DNA of 41,079 nt, taken from positions 1 to 41,079 of the IMG/VR virus record IMGVR_UViG_3300020202_000144; one strand, given 5' to 3'. Shown in pieces: positions 30,883-37,581 of the stretch. This stretch comes from a virus. Position 1 is the stretch's first letter, and every line of letters begins with the position of its first letter. Below the pieces are notes generated by a model that had not been told where the DNA came from, did no database searches, and saw nothing but the letters and a program-made list of their open reading frames with translations. The translations under genes and the position numbers were made by a program.

Positions 30883-31083
30883 ATGTGGAAACCACTCGAG
30901 TTTGAAATGCCCCAAGAGCATGAGTACGTCTGTGCCAAGAACCATCGTTATAAGGGCCCGCCATGGAAAATGAATGTACAGGGCCATAACTTCTACGCCC
31001 AGACTGCGGATCTGTGTCCTCAGTGCGTGGTTGATATGTACAACAGTCATGCCGCGGCGAGCAAATGGCCTCCGAGAAAGTAG
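30883..31083 (+). CDS. Small zinc-binding protein (66 aa)
   Basis: A 66-residue protein with Cys at residue 17, a CPQC pair at 45-48, and several His. A good ribosome-binding site (GGAGGGGG) is 2 bases before the ATG. It immediately follows int. Function unknown; might bind DNA. Confidence 0.6.
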   Translation: MWKPLEFEMPQEHEYVCAKNHRYKGPPWKMNVQGHNFYAQTADLCPQCVVDMYNSHAAASKWPPRK

Positions 31084-31412
31084 ACAATTGTCAGCGTTGT
31101 AATCGGCCAGGGACGAAGCTAAAGGCCGACGGCAAATACCTGATGCGAGACAGGGTTGCCTGCGGGTGGTGCGACATCTGGCTGGATAGCGATGACGGCG
31201 TGGAGAGGAAAATTAGATATGCACTTGACTTCCGATGCGGTGACTGTGTCTGGAACGACCCAATCGGCACGGTTACGCTATGTTCACGCTGTCTGTCGTC
31301 CAGGATCTCGGTGTCCAGCGGGGAGTGGCCGGACGATTCCAAGGCTAGGTATCTCGGTTATCGCTCGGTCGAGGAAATGCGCCGGGCGCTAGACAAGGCT
31401 GTGGCCTCGTGA
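31065..31412 (+). CDS. Cys-rich zinc protein (115 aa)
   Basis: A 115-residue protein with four Cys pairs (CQRC, CGWC, CGDC, CSRC), likely two zinc ribbons. It overlaps the previous gene by 19 bases and has a C-terminal helical end (SVEEMRRALDKAV). Codon use is like the phage core. Function unknown; a small nucleic-acid-binding protein is likely. Confidence 0.6.
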   Translation: MASEKVDNCQRCNRPGTKLKADGKYLMRDRVACGWCDIWLDSDDGVERKIRYALDFRCGDCVWNDPIGTVTLCSRCLSSRISVSSGEWPDDSKARYLGYRSVEEMRRALDKAVAS

Positions 31413-31735
31413 ATGCCATTCATCCCGTTTTTTTGAGGTTTCGCATGACTCCCGGGAATAACCTTCGATTCCTTTCACTAGCGGGAATCCTTGCGGTTTC
31501 GGGCTGCGATCCGGACATCGCCGTGCGCGTGCCGTGCGGGTACAAGGCCGTGATTGAGTACCAGGGAGACACGCTCGTCGTGGACTACCGGCCGCAGGCT
31601 CCAGGCGACGTCGCCGGCAAGAAGCGCCGCGAGTACATGCATCAGCGGCCGAATGAGGACATGCACACGGACGGCGCCGGGGTCATCGTGCAGGAGTGCC
31701 TCGCCGCCCCCTCGAAGCCGGGAGGGACGCCGTGA
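31409..31735 (+). CDS. Predicted lipoprotein (108 aa)
   Basis: A 108-residue protein with a lipoprotein signal: hydrophobic segment LRFLSLAGILAVSGC, lipobox AVSGC. GTG start with GTGA overlap; a better-placed second start may be the ATG at 31445. The mature protein is hydrophilic with two more Cys. It opens the GTG/GTGA-linked cassette and could be an envelope protein expressed from the prophage (superinfection exclusion or fitness). Inferred. Confidence 0.6.
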   Translation: MNAIHPVFLRFRMTPGNNLRFLSLAGILAVSGCDPDIAVRVPCGYKAVIEYQGDTLVVDYRPQAPGDVAGKKRREYMHQRPNEDMHTDGAGVIVQECLAAPSKPGGTP

Positions 31736-32049
31736 GCGCCGTACCGAAGTGCATCGTGTGGTCGTACGAGTACGCCGAGGGCTTGCGGATGCGCCTGCTC
31801 ATCCGGCCCGACCAGGAATGGCACTTCTACCTGCACGACGAAAAGTTGGTCGGCGAGGAGGACCTCTACGACCCGGGCTCCGAGAAATGGGAGGTCATCG
31901 AGGCCGTGGAGTTCAACGCCGAGACCGCTCGACGCCTCGGGGCCGTGCTCACGTTCGAGGGTGGACTCGCCACCCCCACCCCCTCTCCGCCGGACAAGGC
32001 GCTCGAGAGCGCCGGTCCTGCGATCGGAGATCGCAAGGAGGGCGAGTGA
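31732..32049 (+). CDS. Cassette protein 2, hypothetical (105 aa)
   Basis: A 105-residue protein starting at GTG (GTGA overlap). Its first half is beta-rich (RMRLLIRPDQEWHFYLHDE) and its tail is Pro/Gly rich. Codons are strongly GC3-biased relative to neighbours upstream. Unrecognised. Confidence 0.55.
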   Translation: MSAVPKCIVWSYEYAEGLRMRLLIRPDQEWHFYLHDEKLVGEEDLYDPGSEKWEVIEAVEFNAETARRLGAVLTFEGGLATPTPSPPDKALESAGPAIGDRKEGE

Positions 32050-32312
32050 GCCGCCTCTGGAAAGTTAGGTACACGATCGAGATGGAGATGCCTGTCTACG
32101 CGGCGACGCAGGACGAGGCGCTCGACGTGGCGGAACGCTTCTGGCGGGACGACATGGCCCACTGCGACCCGGAGCCGGAGTTCTCGGCCCCGTTCCCCAT
32201 CAGCATCCGCTCGGAGTTCCCCGCGGACTGGACGGGCACGTTTGCCTGGGCGATGGACAAGGTGCGCCGGAACGTCGATGCGCTCGTCGCCACCCCCTCG
32301 GAGCCCAAGTGA
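32046..32312 (+). CDS. Cassette protein 3, hypothetical (88 aa)
   Basis: An 88-residue protein beginning at the GTG of a GTGA junction; the longer open frame in the track lies in other genes. Core WKVRYTIEMEMPVYAATQDE followed by Trp-rich segments. Unrecognised. Confidence 0.55.
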   Translation: MSRLWKVRYTIEMEMPVYAATQDEALDVAERFWRDDMAHCDPEPEFSAPFPISIRSEFPADWTGTFAWAMDKVRRNVDALVATPSEPK

Positions 32313-32656
32313 TCGACCTCAAGGCCATCCGGGAGCTACGAGATGACCCTCGTCTACGCGCCCCGGACGCGATGATGCGTGCGCTCATCTACATTGAGGA
32401 CACGGGCAAGCTCCTCGCCGAGGTCGAGCGCAAGGCCAGCGAGCTGGCCGACGCACGCCTCCGCCTGGAGCGGGCTGAGCAGGAGGCGTTGCGCCTGCGG
32501 GCCGAGCGAGACGAGACGCTGTCATATCTCGCGGAGTTCGTGGACATCCCCGAGGTGGCATGCCCGAATGCCCTCCGGTGCGACTGCTACGACCGGCGGT
32601 GCGTGAAGCTGTACGGCTTCCTGGCCCGCTTCGGAATTGCGAGCGACCCCAAGTGA
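32309..32656 (+). CDS. Cassette protein 4, coiled coil with Cys cluster (115 aa)
   Basis: A 115-residue protein: a coiled coil in the middle (KLLAEVERKASELADARLRL, then EQEALRLRAERDE) and a C-terminal Cys cluster (CPNALRCDCYDRRC). Starts at GTGA. Unrecognised; could bind metal. Confidence 0.55.
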   Translation: MIDLKAIRELRDDPRLRAPDAMMRALIYIEDTGKLLAEVERKASELADARLRLERAEQEALRLRAERDETLSYLAEFVDIPEVACPNALRCDCYDRRCVKLYGFLARFGIASDPK

Positions 32657-32730
32657 CCGCGCTGGCGGCGAAGGACAAGCCCGACAAGTCGGGCGGGCCT
32701 CGGGCCAAGGGCCCGAAGGAGGCGGCGTGA
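32653..32730 (+). CDS. Cassette micro-ORF (25 aa)
   Basis: A 25-codon frame bounded by GTGA junctions on both sides. It is Lys/Gly/Ala rich (KDKPDKSGGPRAKGPKEAA). It could be a translational bridge between its neighbours or a tiny peptide. Confidence 0.35.
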   Translation: MTALAAKDKPDKSGGPRAKGPKEAA

Positions 32731-32975
32731 GCGAGGACGAAATGCCTCCACCCTGCGGTCATCTCATGGAACCACGTCACTGGGCGAGCGAGGACCCTAT
32801 CGGACCGGCGCCCGTGACCTGCCCCGGTAGTAACCAACCCGTCCGCGTCGGCCAGGTCGGGCTCGGCTTCCTCAAGACTGTCTGCCACGTCTGCGGGGCC
32901 GAGTTTCCGGCAAGGGGATATCACCACGGGATGGTCCCGCCGCATGATGCCCCCGCGAAGGAGCCGAAGCCGTGA
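32727..32975 (+). CDS. Cassette zinc protein (82 aa)
   Basis: An 82-residue protein with CGH near residue 11, a lone Cys (VTCPGSN) and a CHVCGAEF pair near residue 54, a probable zinc ribbon. GTGA junctions at both ends. Unrecognised. Confidence 0.5.
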   Translation: MSEDEMPPPCGHLMEPRHWASEDPIGPAPVTCPGSNQPVRVGQVGLGFLKTVCHVCGAEFPARGYHHGMVPPHDAPAKEPKP

Positions 32976-33262
32976 GCGAGCGCACCCGGTACATCCCTGC
33001 GGCCGTTCGGATCAAGGCGCCGCCCGGCTGTGCGGAGGAGCGTCTCGTCGTCGATGTCCTCGCCGAGGAGGTCCGCATCTCGGTGCAGGCTCGGTACGAT
33101 GGCGAATCCTGGGGCCCGCGCTGCAACACTCTCGTCGCATCAATGGACGAAGCCCGCGCCCTCCGCGACGCGCTGAACGAGGCGCTCGACGGCAAGCCCA
33201 ACGCCGAAGCCCAGGCCGCGGCGAGGACGCGGCTGGGGGATGAGGAGAAGAGGGAGGGCTAG
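32972..33262 (+). CDS. Cassette protein, last of the GTGA chain (96 aa)
   Basis: A 96-residue protein, beta-rich first half (RIKAPPGCAEERLVVDVL) and helical second half (EARALRDALNEALDG). Starts at GTG of a GTGA junction. Unrecognised. Confidence 0.5.
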   Translation: MSERTRYIPAAVRIKAPPGCAEERLVVDVLAEEVRISVQARYDGESWGPRCNTLVASMDEARALRDALNEALDGKPNAEAQAAARTRLGDEEKREG

Positions 33263-33264
33263 AT

Positions 33265-33450
33265 ATGGAGACATTTGTGGTTGCCAAGAACATCAACGGG
33301 CAGTTAGTGGTATTGTGCCCGTGGTGTAAGAAGCGACATTTTCACGGAGCCCTGGGCGGCTTTGGGGTAAGAGCAGCGCACTGTGCCAGCGGTCCCGGCG
33401 TCGGGCGAGAATACGTTCTCATCGACGCACCCAAGCCACCACCCAAGTAA
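33265..33450 (+). CDS. Small zinc-knuckle protein (61 aa)
   Basis: A 61-residue protein with CPWCKKRHFH, a likely zinc site completed by a later Cys (HCASG). ATG at 33265 is 2 bases after the previous stop. It is the last gene before attP. Codon use is less GC-biased than in the cassette. Function unknown. Confidence 0.55.
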   Translation: METFVVAKNINGQLVVLCPWCKKRHFHGALGGFGVRAAHCASGPGVGREYVLIDAPKPPPK

Positions 33451-33453
33451 GCC
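33440..33453. repeat. attP arm repeat, left
   Basis: CACCCAAGTAAGCC, repeated with one change at 33630-33643 on the other side of the tRNA core. Candidate arm-type integrase site. Confidence 0.4.
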
Positions 33454-33532
33454 CCAATCAGCCCCGCCAAGTGGTTCAAACTTCGTTCAAGACGATCTAC
33501 GTAACCGGCCGAAACCATACATAGCCGGACGT

Positions 33533-33578
33533 CTTCACACGGAGGAAGTCGCTGGTTCGATCCCAGCATCGCCCACGA
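33533..33578 (+). other. attP: attP core: 3' half of a tRNA-Val(CAC) gene
   Basis: The sequence reads as a tRNA from the anticodon loop to the end: loop TTCACAC (33534-33540) with anticodon CAC, stem GGAGG, variable AAGTC, T-stem GCTGG, T-loop TTCGATC, T-stem CCAGC, acceptor ATCGCCC (33568-33574), discriminator A, then CGA. The 5' half is absent upstream, so it is no gene but an attachment core that restores the host tRNA on integration. Spurious frames across it encode the well-known tRNA-derived peptide MLGSNQRLP on the minus strand. Confidence 0.85.
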
Positions 33579-33629
33579 ATAAAACCGGCTAGTTAGAGAA
33601 CGGCCGAGATCAAGACTACCCAACCTTCC

Positions 33630-33643
33630 CACCCAAGTAGGCC
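33630..33643. repeat. attP arm repeat, right
   Basis: CACCCAAGTAGGCC, matching 33440-33453 with one mismatch, 52 bases right of the tRNA core. Confidence 0.4.
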
Positions 33644-33670
33644 ACCCTAAAGTTCCGGGAGTGACGGCCG

Positions 33671-33970
33671 ATGGTCTGGACCATGCGCATGGCCATGGTT
33701 CTAGTTCTAGCGGTTGGGTGCAGCGTGGGCGAGGGGGCCAGGTGCGAGGCCATGGCCAGGGCCATGTGCAAGCGGCAGCAGATTTGTGACAAGGAGAGGT
33801 ATGGCCAGGCGGGGGAGGACACGAGCTACTGCGAGTCGGTGCAATACGAGGCGTGCTCCAAGAGGCCGGTGAGGATGTTCAAACAGGAAGAGTGCGTAGC
33901 AGAGATCCGGGAGTGGAACTGTGAGTTTCTTGGGATGAGCGACAGGCTCCCGATGGAGTGTCAACCTTAG
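33671..33970 (+). CDS. Predicted lipoprotein, Cys rich (99 aa)
   Basis: A 99-residue protein with a lipoprotein signal (MAMVLVLAVGCS; lipobox LAVGC) and six further Cys in pairs (likely disulfides in the periplasm or at the cell surface). The gene lies immediately right of attP, so in a prophage it would sit at the opposite end from int. It converges with the minus-strand gene at its stop (4-base overlap). Could act in superinfection exclusion or lysogenic conversion; inferred. Confidence 0.6.
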   Translation: MVWTMRMAMVLVLAVGCSVGEGARCEAMARAMCKRQQICDKERYGQAGEDTSYCESVQYEACSKRPVRMFKQEECVAEIREWNCEFLGMSDRLPMECQP

Positions 33971-34203
33971 TCCGGCAGGATGATCTCCACGTCCTCGTAC
34001 TGCAAGGACTCGAGCCAGACGTCGTAGCAGCCGGCGCAGCGCCTGGTGGGTGGTCGACGCTCCACAGGCTCGTAGGGGCTCACCCAGAGCGCTAGGCCCA
34101 TTCCGGGCTCGTTGGTGCCCCCGCCGCAGTCGTCACAATACCCGCGGCCACAGTAGCGCTTGCTGGGCTTAGTAGGGAATTCCGTACTGTCGGGCGACTT
34201 CAC
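33967..34203 (-). CDS. Zinc-binding hypothetical protein (78 aa)
   Basis: A 78-residue protein with Cys pairs (YCGRGYCDDCGGG; RCAGCYDV), likely two half-sites of a zinc ribbon. No ATG exists in this frame near the start; GTG 34203 overlaps the protease gene by 35 bases. It is the last gene of the late unit. Function unknown. Confidence 0.5.
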   Translation of the reverse strand: MKSPDSTEFPTKPSKRYCGRGYCDDCGGGTNEPGMGLALWVSPYEPVERRPPTRRCAGCYDVWLESLQYEDVEIILPD

Positions 34204-34627
34204 GGAGCTTGTCCTCCTTGCCGTCGCCGGTGAGGTGCCACAGGATGATGTGGCCGAGCTCGTGGCCGAGCGACGTCCGGCTCAGATCCCAGCCGTTTTG
34301 GTAGACAACCCAGGTGAATTTCTGGGGCCAGACCGCCAGGCCGTAAATCTCCCTCGCTTCAAAAACGAGCTTGGGGACGAACGTCATACGAATCCCGCGC
34401 ACGGCCTCGCGGATATCCGACTCGCGATCGGGGTACGCGGTTAGCCAGAGGCGGATCGTGCGCTCGGTTTCCAGCTCAATCTCATCCCGCTGGATATCGA
34501 ACTTGGCCGGAAAAACCTCGAGCTCATGCTCGGTAATGAAGTACTTGGGGCCCTTGTTTCGCCTGGGGGCCGTGGCACAGGCCGCGCCGATGGCGATCAG
34601 CAGTAGGATAAGTAGAATAGTTTTCAT
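34169..34627 (-). CDS. Lipoprotein with HExxH metalloprotease motif (152 aa)
   Basis: A 152-residue protein. It starts MKTILLILLLIAIGAACAT, a lipoprotein signal with lipobox IGAAC, so it should be anchored in the envelope. Near residue 123 it has HELGHIILWH, the zinc-protease HExxH motif with a following His. The protein between is helical and aromatic. It is the next-to-last late gene after the spanins. It could degrade envelope or peptidoglycan-linked protein at lysis or act on the cell surface. The motif is seen; substrate is unknown. Confidence 0.7.
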   Translation of the reverse strand: MKTILLILLLIAIGAACATAPRRNKGPKYFITEHELEVFPAKFDIQRDEIELETERTIRLWLTAYPDRESDIREAVRGIRMTFVPKLVFEAREIYGLAVWPQKFTWVVYQNGWDLSRTSLGHELGHIILWHLTGDGKEDKLREVARQYGIPY

Positions 34628-34740
34628 GCTAAGCGTCCGTATGTCCGGCCGCACGCGTCGCAGGAGCCGAACCAAAGGCTAGTGGTTACTTTCCTGAGGC
34701 AGAGTCCTCGCTCCGCCTTGCAGCTGGGGCAGGCCCGCAC
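34624..34740 (-). CDS. Possible small zinc ribbon overlapping spanin gene (38 aa)
   Basis: A frame with CPSCKAERGLC ... CDAC, a neat zinc ribbon, running from within the outer spanin gene to an ATGA junction with the lipoprotease. GTG at 34740 is a possible start; a longer version from 34842 is also open. The clean Cys spacing and stop/start coupling favour a real gene, but overlap is extensive. Confidence 0.45.
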   Translation of the reverse strand: MRACPSCKAERGLCLRKVTTSLWFGSCDACGRTYGRLA

Positions 34741-34991
34741 AAGGCGTAGGCCTCGTTGGCCCAGCCGTGCATTGCCTCCAGGTACATCACCAGATTTCGC
34801 GTGCTTGGAAGATCGAGACACACGGCGAAGGGCGAGGGACACTCAGGAGGGCCCGTTACCGTCACCGGGCCCGGGCTTGGCGGAGCCTTTAACCGGCACA
34901 CCGTCAGCCTTTGGAGAGTCCTTGGTTTCGTCTGGCTTGAGCAACTGCTCAAGGCGAGTCCGAAGCAAATCGCCGTTATTAGTCGAGGCAA
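34686..34991 (-). CDS. Outer-membrane spanin lipoprotein, Rz1-like (101 aa)
   Basis: A 101-residue protein with lipobox LSSC (ITAICFGLALSSCSS) and a Pro-rich mature part (PPSPGPVTVTGPP), as in o-spanins. It starts inside the Rz-like gene in another frame and overlaps it by 149 bases, the embedded layout of Rz/Rz1. It joins the i-spanin to fuse the membranes at lysis. A few Cys (CPSP, CLD) may form disulfides. Assignment is by topology and architecture. Confidence 0.78.
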   Translation of the reverse strand: MPRLITAICFGLALSSCSSQTKPRTLQRLTVCRLKAPPSPGPVTVTGPPECPSPFAVCLDLPSTRNLVMYLEAMHGWANEAYALCGPAPAARRSEDSASGK

Positions 34992-35211
34992 GCAAACCCA
35001 TCAGTTGTCGGTTAGAGGAATCCTTAAACTTCAACGCCGCTTCGAGCCGTTGGATGGCCTCGTCGGCGTCTAGCTCGAGCCTGTCGATCTGAGACTCGGC
35101 GGAGCGCAGGTAGCGGCGGAGCTCGGAGGCTTCCTGCCGGTAGATGCGTCTGGCCCCGTAGAAGCCAGCTCCTAGTCCGGTAACCAGCGCCAGAAGGCTA
35201 AGCCACCACAT
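34843..35211 (-). CDS. Inner-membrane spanin, Rz-like (122 aa)
   Basis: A 122-residue protein: an N-terminal membrane anchor (LSLLALVTGLGAGFYG), then a long coiled coil (ELRRYLRSAESQIDRLELDA), then a polar Pro/Gly-rich end. This is i-spanin architecture. Its ATG overlaps the holin stop (TAATG). With the embedded lipoprotein downstream it spans the periplasm. Confidence 0.78.
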   Translation of the reverse strand: MWWLSLLALVTGLGAGFYGARRIYRQEASELRRYLRSAESQIDRLELDADEAIQRLEAALKFKDSSNRQLMGLLASTNNGDLLRTRLEQLLKPDETKDSPKADGVPVKGSAKPGPGDGNGPS

Positions 35212-35408
35212 TACTTGGTGGCCTTCACAGCCTCTCTGGAGCCGATATAGCGATAGGCGGTAGCCAGGGAGGCCACGAAAGCGGCCAGTTTGACGCTCCA
35301 GTGGCTCTCGGGAAAGAAATCCCCAGCAATGAACAGGGCCGGGATCTGTGTGGCGACGGTGATAAGAAATTCGCTGGTTTGCCAGCCGGGCTTAGTCTTG
35401 GCAGCCAT
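35211..35408 (-). CDS. Holin (65 aa)
   Basis: A 65-residue protein of two predicted membrane helices (FLITVATQIPALFIAGDFF and KLAAFVASLATAYRYI) with a short polar N-terminus (KTKPGW) and basic tail (SREAVKATK). Size, topology and the neighbouring endolysin and spanins match a class II-like holin; the KPGWxTxEF start is common in such proteins. It should make lesions that release the endolysin. The ATG at 35408 overlaps the upstream gene by 17 bases. Confidence 0.75.
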   Translation of the reverse strand: MAAKTKPGWQTSEFLITVATQIPALFIAGDFFPESHWSVKLAAFVASLATAYRYIGSREAVKATK

Positions 35409-35604
35409 CTTTGTCCTCCAGCTTTCGCCACCTGTCCTCGCAGACGGCGTTTTCCTGCTCCAGCTTATTGACCCGCGGCAGGAGCCGATCAAACAGGCCC
35501 TCCAGCCTGTCCGTGCGACTGGCAACAAGCTTGACGGTTACCCAGGCCCCGCCAATGGCCGCCGCGGCCGACAGCAGCGGCAGAAGTTCGATAAGCTCTT
35601 TCAT
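35392..35604 (-). CDS. Small membrane coiled-coil protein of lysis cluster (70 aa)
   Basis: A 70-residue protein with one membrane helix (LLPLLSAAAAIGGAWVTVKL) and a C-terminal helical heptad region (LLPRVNKLEQENAV). It lies between endolysin and holin; it may be a second holin, an antiholin, or a membrane lysis factor. ATG 35604 is 7 bases after the endolysin stop. Function inferred from position. Confidence 0.6.
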   Translation of the reverse strand: MKELIELLPLLSAAAAIGGAWVTVKLVASRTDRLEGLFDRLLPRVNKLEQENAVCEDRWRKLEDKDGCQD

Positions 35605-35611
35605 GGCTTCC

Positions 35612-36031
35612 CTACGAGGTTTGGCGGGTACCAGTCCACCGGGCCAGCCGTTGGCCAGGTCGAACATCCACGTGGACGAAGGTTGGGTAAAGCCCCAGGC
35701 CTCCAAGCCGGATCCGGCGCATATTGTGAAGCTCCAAAAACAGATCGTGGAGCTTCTCCGGGCTGTAGCCGATTACCTGGATATCGGCCGCGCGGCCCTC
35801 CATGTGCTGGCTCTTGCGAGCGGCTCCCGGAAGTTTCTTGTTATATTCAGGAGATCGATAACCAGAGAGGATATAAAAACCCTTGCCGACGATAGCTCGA
35901 GCCACTTCCATGGCCTCGCAAAGCGGCATGAGCCTCTCCTTGATCCACTCAGTGGGATACTCCGCCCGCTCCAGGCCCCTCTTGGCCGGCTGAGCGAACT
36001 CGGCTAGGCTGAAGTGCGGCGTAACTAACAT
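35612..36031 (-). CDS. Endolysin, M15-type D-Ala-D-Ala/L-Ala-D-Glu peptidase (139 aa)
   Basis: A 139-residue zinc peptidase of the M15 family: SGYRSPEYNKKLPGAARKSQ (residues 56-75) carries the typical SGYRSPxYN motif, then QHMEGRAADIQV with His76 and Asp83 and FVHVDVRPG with His120. These are the zinc ligands (His, Asp, His). It cleaves peptide bonds in the peptidoglycan stem. I start at ATG 36031, which overlaps the tailspike stop; the upstream start lies inside that gene. It has no signal peptide, so it depends on the holin. Confidence 0.88.
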   Translation of the reverse strand: MLVTPHFSLAEFAQPAKRGLERAEYPTEWIKERLMPLCEAMEVARAIVGKGFYILSGYRSPEYNKKLPGAARKSQHMEGRAADIQVIGYSPEKLHDLFLELHNMRRIRLGGLGLYPTFVHVDVRPGQRLARWTGTRQTS

Positions 36032-37377
36032 ACGAATGCCGTACAACCCGGGGCCAGGATCGAAGCTTGGGTATGGTTACCGCGATTGATCATGACCGGC
36101 CTGGACGAGTCGCCGGTGACGTGACCAGCGGATAGGTTAAAGAGGCGGCCGCGCTTGAGCCAGATTCGGCCGCCGGAGAAGTGGGTTACAGCGTTGCCCA
36201 CGTCAGACTCGTGCCTGACGGCGACACAGCCCTGATAGGGCCCCGGGAGAGCGTCGTCGATCGTTTCGTATTCCTGTACGAGGTCGCAATCCTGGAATAC
36301 CCATGAGTGACGCGTGGGCCTGGAACGCCACACCAGCGCCGTGACTGGCGTGAGCTTGATTTGGCTGTCCTGGACGTAGAGCCCGGCATAGTCCATGGAC
36401 TCGTTTTCTAGGATGGCGCAGGGCGGAGAGCCGCCGGAGAAATCGTACTTGCCATTTGTGAACACGTTACAGGCCGACAGGCTGGCGCCGACGATGCGCG
36501 CGCCACCAGCTCGGAGCCGAATCGGAGCCCCGGCCGTCATGAACGAGCCACCCAGAATCTCGGTAACGTGGCGAGGGTGGGTGTGCACCCCGCTGCCGCA
36601 CCCACTGGACACCACGGCGCCGATAATTCTCAGGGAGCCGAAGCCGTCCACGGGCGGGCCGTTACACTGATAGGCATGTCCTGCCGCGGCCGTGAAACAC
36701 GTATCCCTCACCGTGACGTCAAAAGCAGGGTTGATATACAGGCAGTGATCCCGCCAGCTAACGCCAGGGTTCGGATCTCCCGGGCCCTGCAAGATGCCGC
36801 TTTCTACGTTTCTGTAATAGCCGCGTACCACCTCGACCGTGGCACCCAGGTAGGCCGTATCGACGCTGCCACCTGGCATGGGGTGGGTGTGAAGGTAGGG
36901 CGAAACAAACGCCGTCCAATCGTTATCGGTGAGTTTGGTGGACGTCCGGCCACCCAGGGCCTTGAAACAATACCGCGTGTTGTAAATCTTTGTATTCGTT
37001 AACTCGACCCGGCAACGCTCGGTGCCCTGGTAGGAGTGCAGGACGGCATGGTGCGTATCCATACCCCCGCCCTCGATCTCAAGGTTGGTGATCGAGACAT
37101 CGACCGGGCAATCCGTATAAAGGCCACAGGCGTGGTAGGCCTGCGGGTGGACACCAAGCTTAAACTTGGTTCCCGCTGGCACGGCCAGATTGAGCTTGCC
37201 CGTGATCGTGGCACAGCGGTTGTGCAGGCCCTCCCCGGCGATTTCGTAGGTTCCCGCGGCACACGTGACGTGTGGATCACCCAGGAAGGCAGAGTTATCC
37301 AAGGCAGTCTGGAGCGCCTGGCGGTTGTCCTCCGCCGTGCCAGACGTGCTCAGGCCGTAGGCGTTGAGATCGATCAC
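36025..37377 (-). CDS. Tailspike, right-handed beta-helix (450 aa)
   Basis: A 450-residue protein starting IDLNAYGLSTSGTAEDNRQA, the N-terminal fold found at the front of pectate-lyase-like phage tailspikes, followed by many short repeated coils with Asn/Asp turns and Cys, typical of a trimeric beta-helix. It probably binds or cuts a surface polysaccharide and so defines host range. It starts directly after the 67-aa gene and before the endolysin. Catalytic residues are not identifiable by eye. Confidence 0.7.
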   Translation of the reverse strand: MIDLNAYGLSTSGTAEDNRQALQTALDNSAFLGDPHVTCAAGTYEIAGEGLHNRCATITGKLNLAVPAGTKFKLGVHPQAYHACGLYTDCPVDVSITNLEIEGGGMDTHHAVLHSYQGTERCRVELTNTKIYNTRYCFKALGGRTSTKLTDNDWTAFVSPYLHTHPMPGGSVDTAYLGATVEVVRGYYRNVESGILQGPGDPNPGVSWRDHCLYINPAFDVTVRDTCFTAAAGHAYQCNGPPVDGFGSLRIIGAVVSSGCGSGVHTHPRHVTEILGGSFMTAGAPIRLRAGGARIVGASLSACNVFTNGKYDFSGGSPPCAILENESMDYAGLYVQDSQIKLTPVTALVWRSRPTRHSWVFQDCDLVQEYETIDDALPGPYQGCVAVRHESDVGNAVTHFSGGRIWLKRGRLFNLSAGHVTGDSSRPVMINRGNHTQASILAPGCTAFVC

Positions 37378-37581
37378 TTACTTGGCCTTCAGAACCTTGG
37401 CACACTGGTCAACCGGCTTAACCGAGCCGTCGCCAAGATAATCCCACTGATAACCGGGGAGGACACCGAGCTCCGCAGCCTTGGCGAAAAGTCTGCTTTC
37501 GAAAGCGTGTTTCTTGGCAGACAGCTCGGAATCGAGCTTGACGATAGCCTTGTACTCTTCCACGGCCTCTTCCTGGGTCAT
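37378..37581 (-). CDS. Small helical protein (67 aa)
   Basis: A 67-residue protein with an N-terminal coiled coil (EEAVEEYKAIVKLDSELSAK) and a short Trp/Tyr-containing end (YQWDYLGDGSVK). It lies between fibre and spike genes; perhaps a chaperone or tail-attachment factor. A ribosome-binding-site hairpin sits just before its ATG. Confidence 0.55.
   Translation of the reverse strand: MTQEEAVEEYKAIVKLDSELSAKKHAFESRLFAKAAELGVLPGYQWDYLGDGSVKPVDQCAKVLKAK

Noticed and set aside
33533-33578. A complete tRNA gene
   Set aside because: The 5' half (acceptor and D-arm) is missing upstream and the anticodon stem does not pair on its 5' side.
33383-33592. Plus-strand ORF and the minus-strand ORF opposite it over attP
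   Set aside because: Both translate tRNA-derived sequence (EVAGSIPASPT and MLGSNQRLP), a classic false protein from attachment sites.
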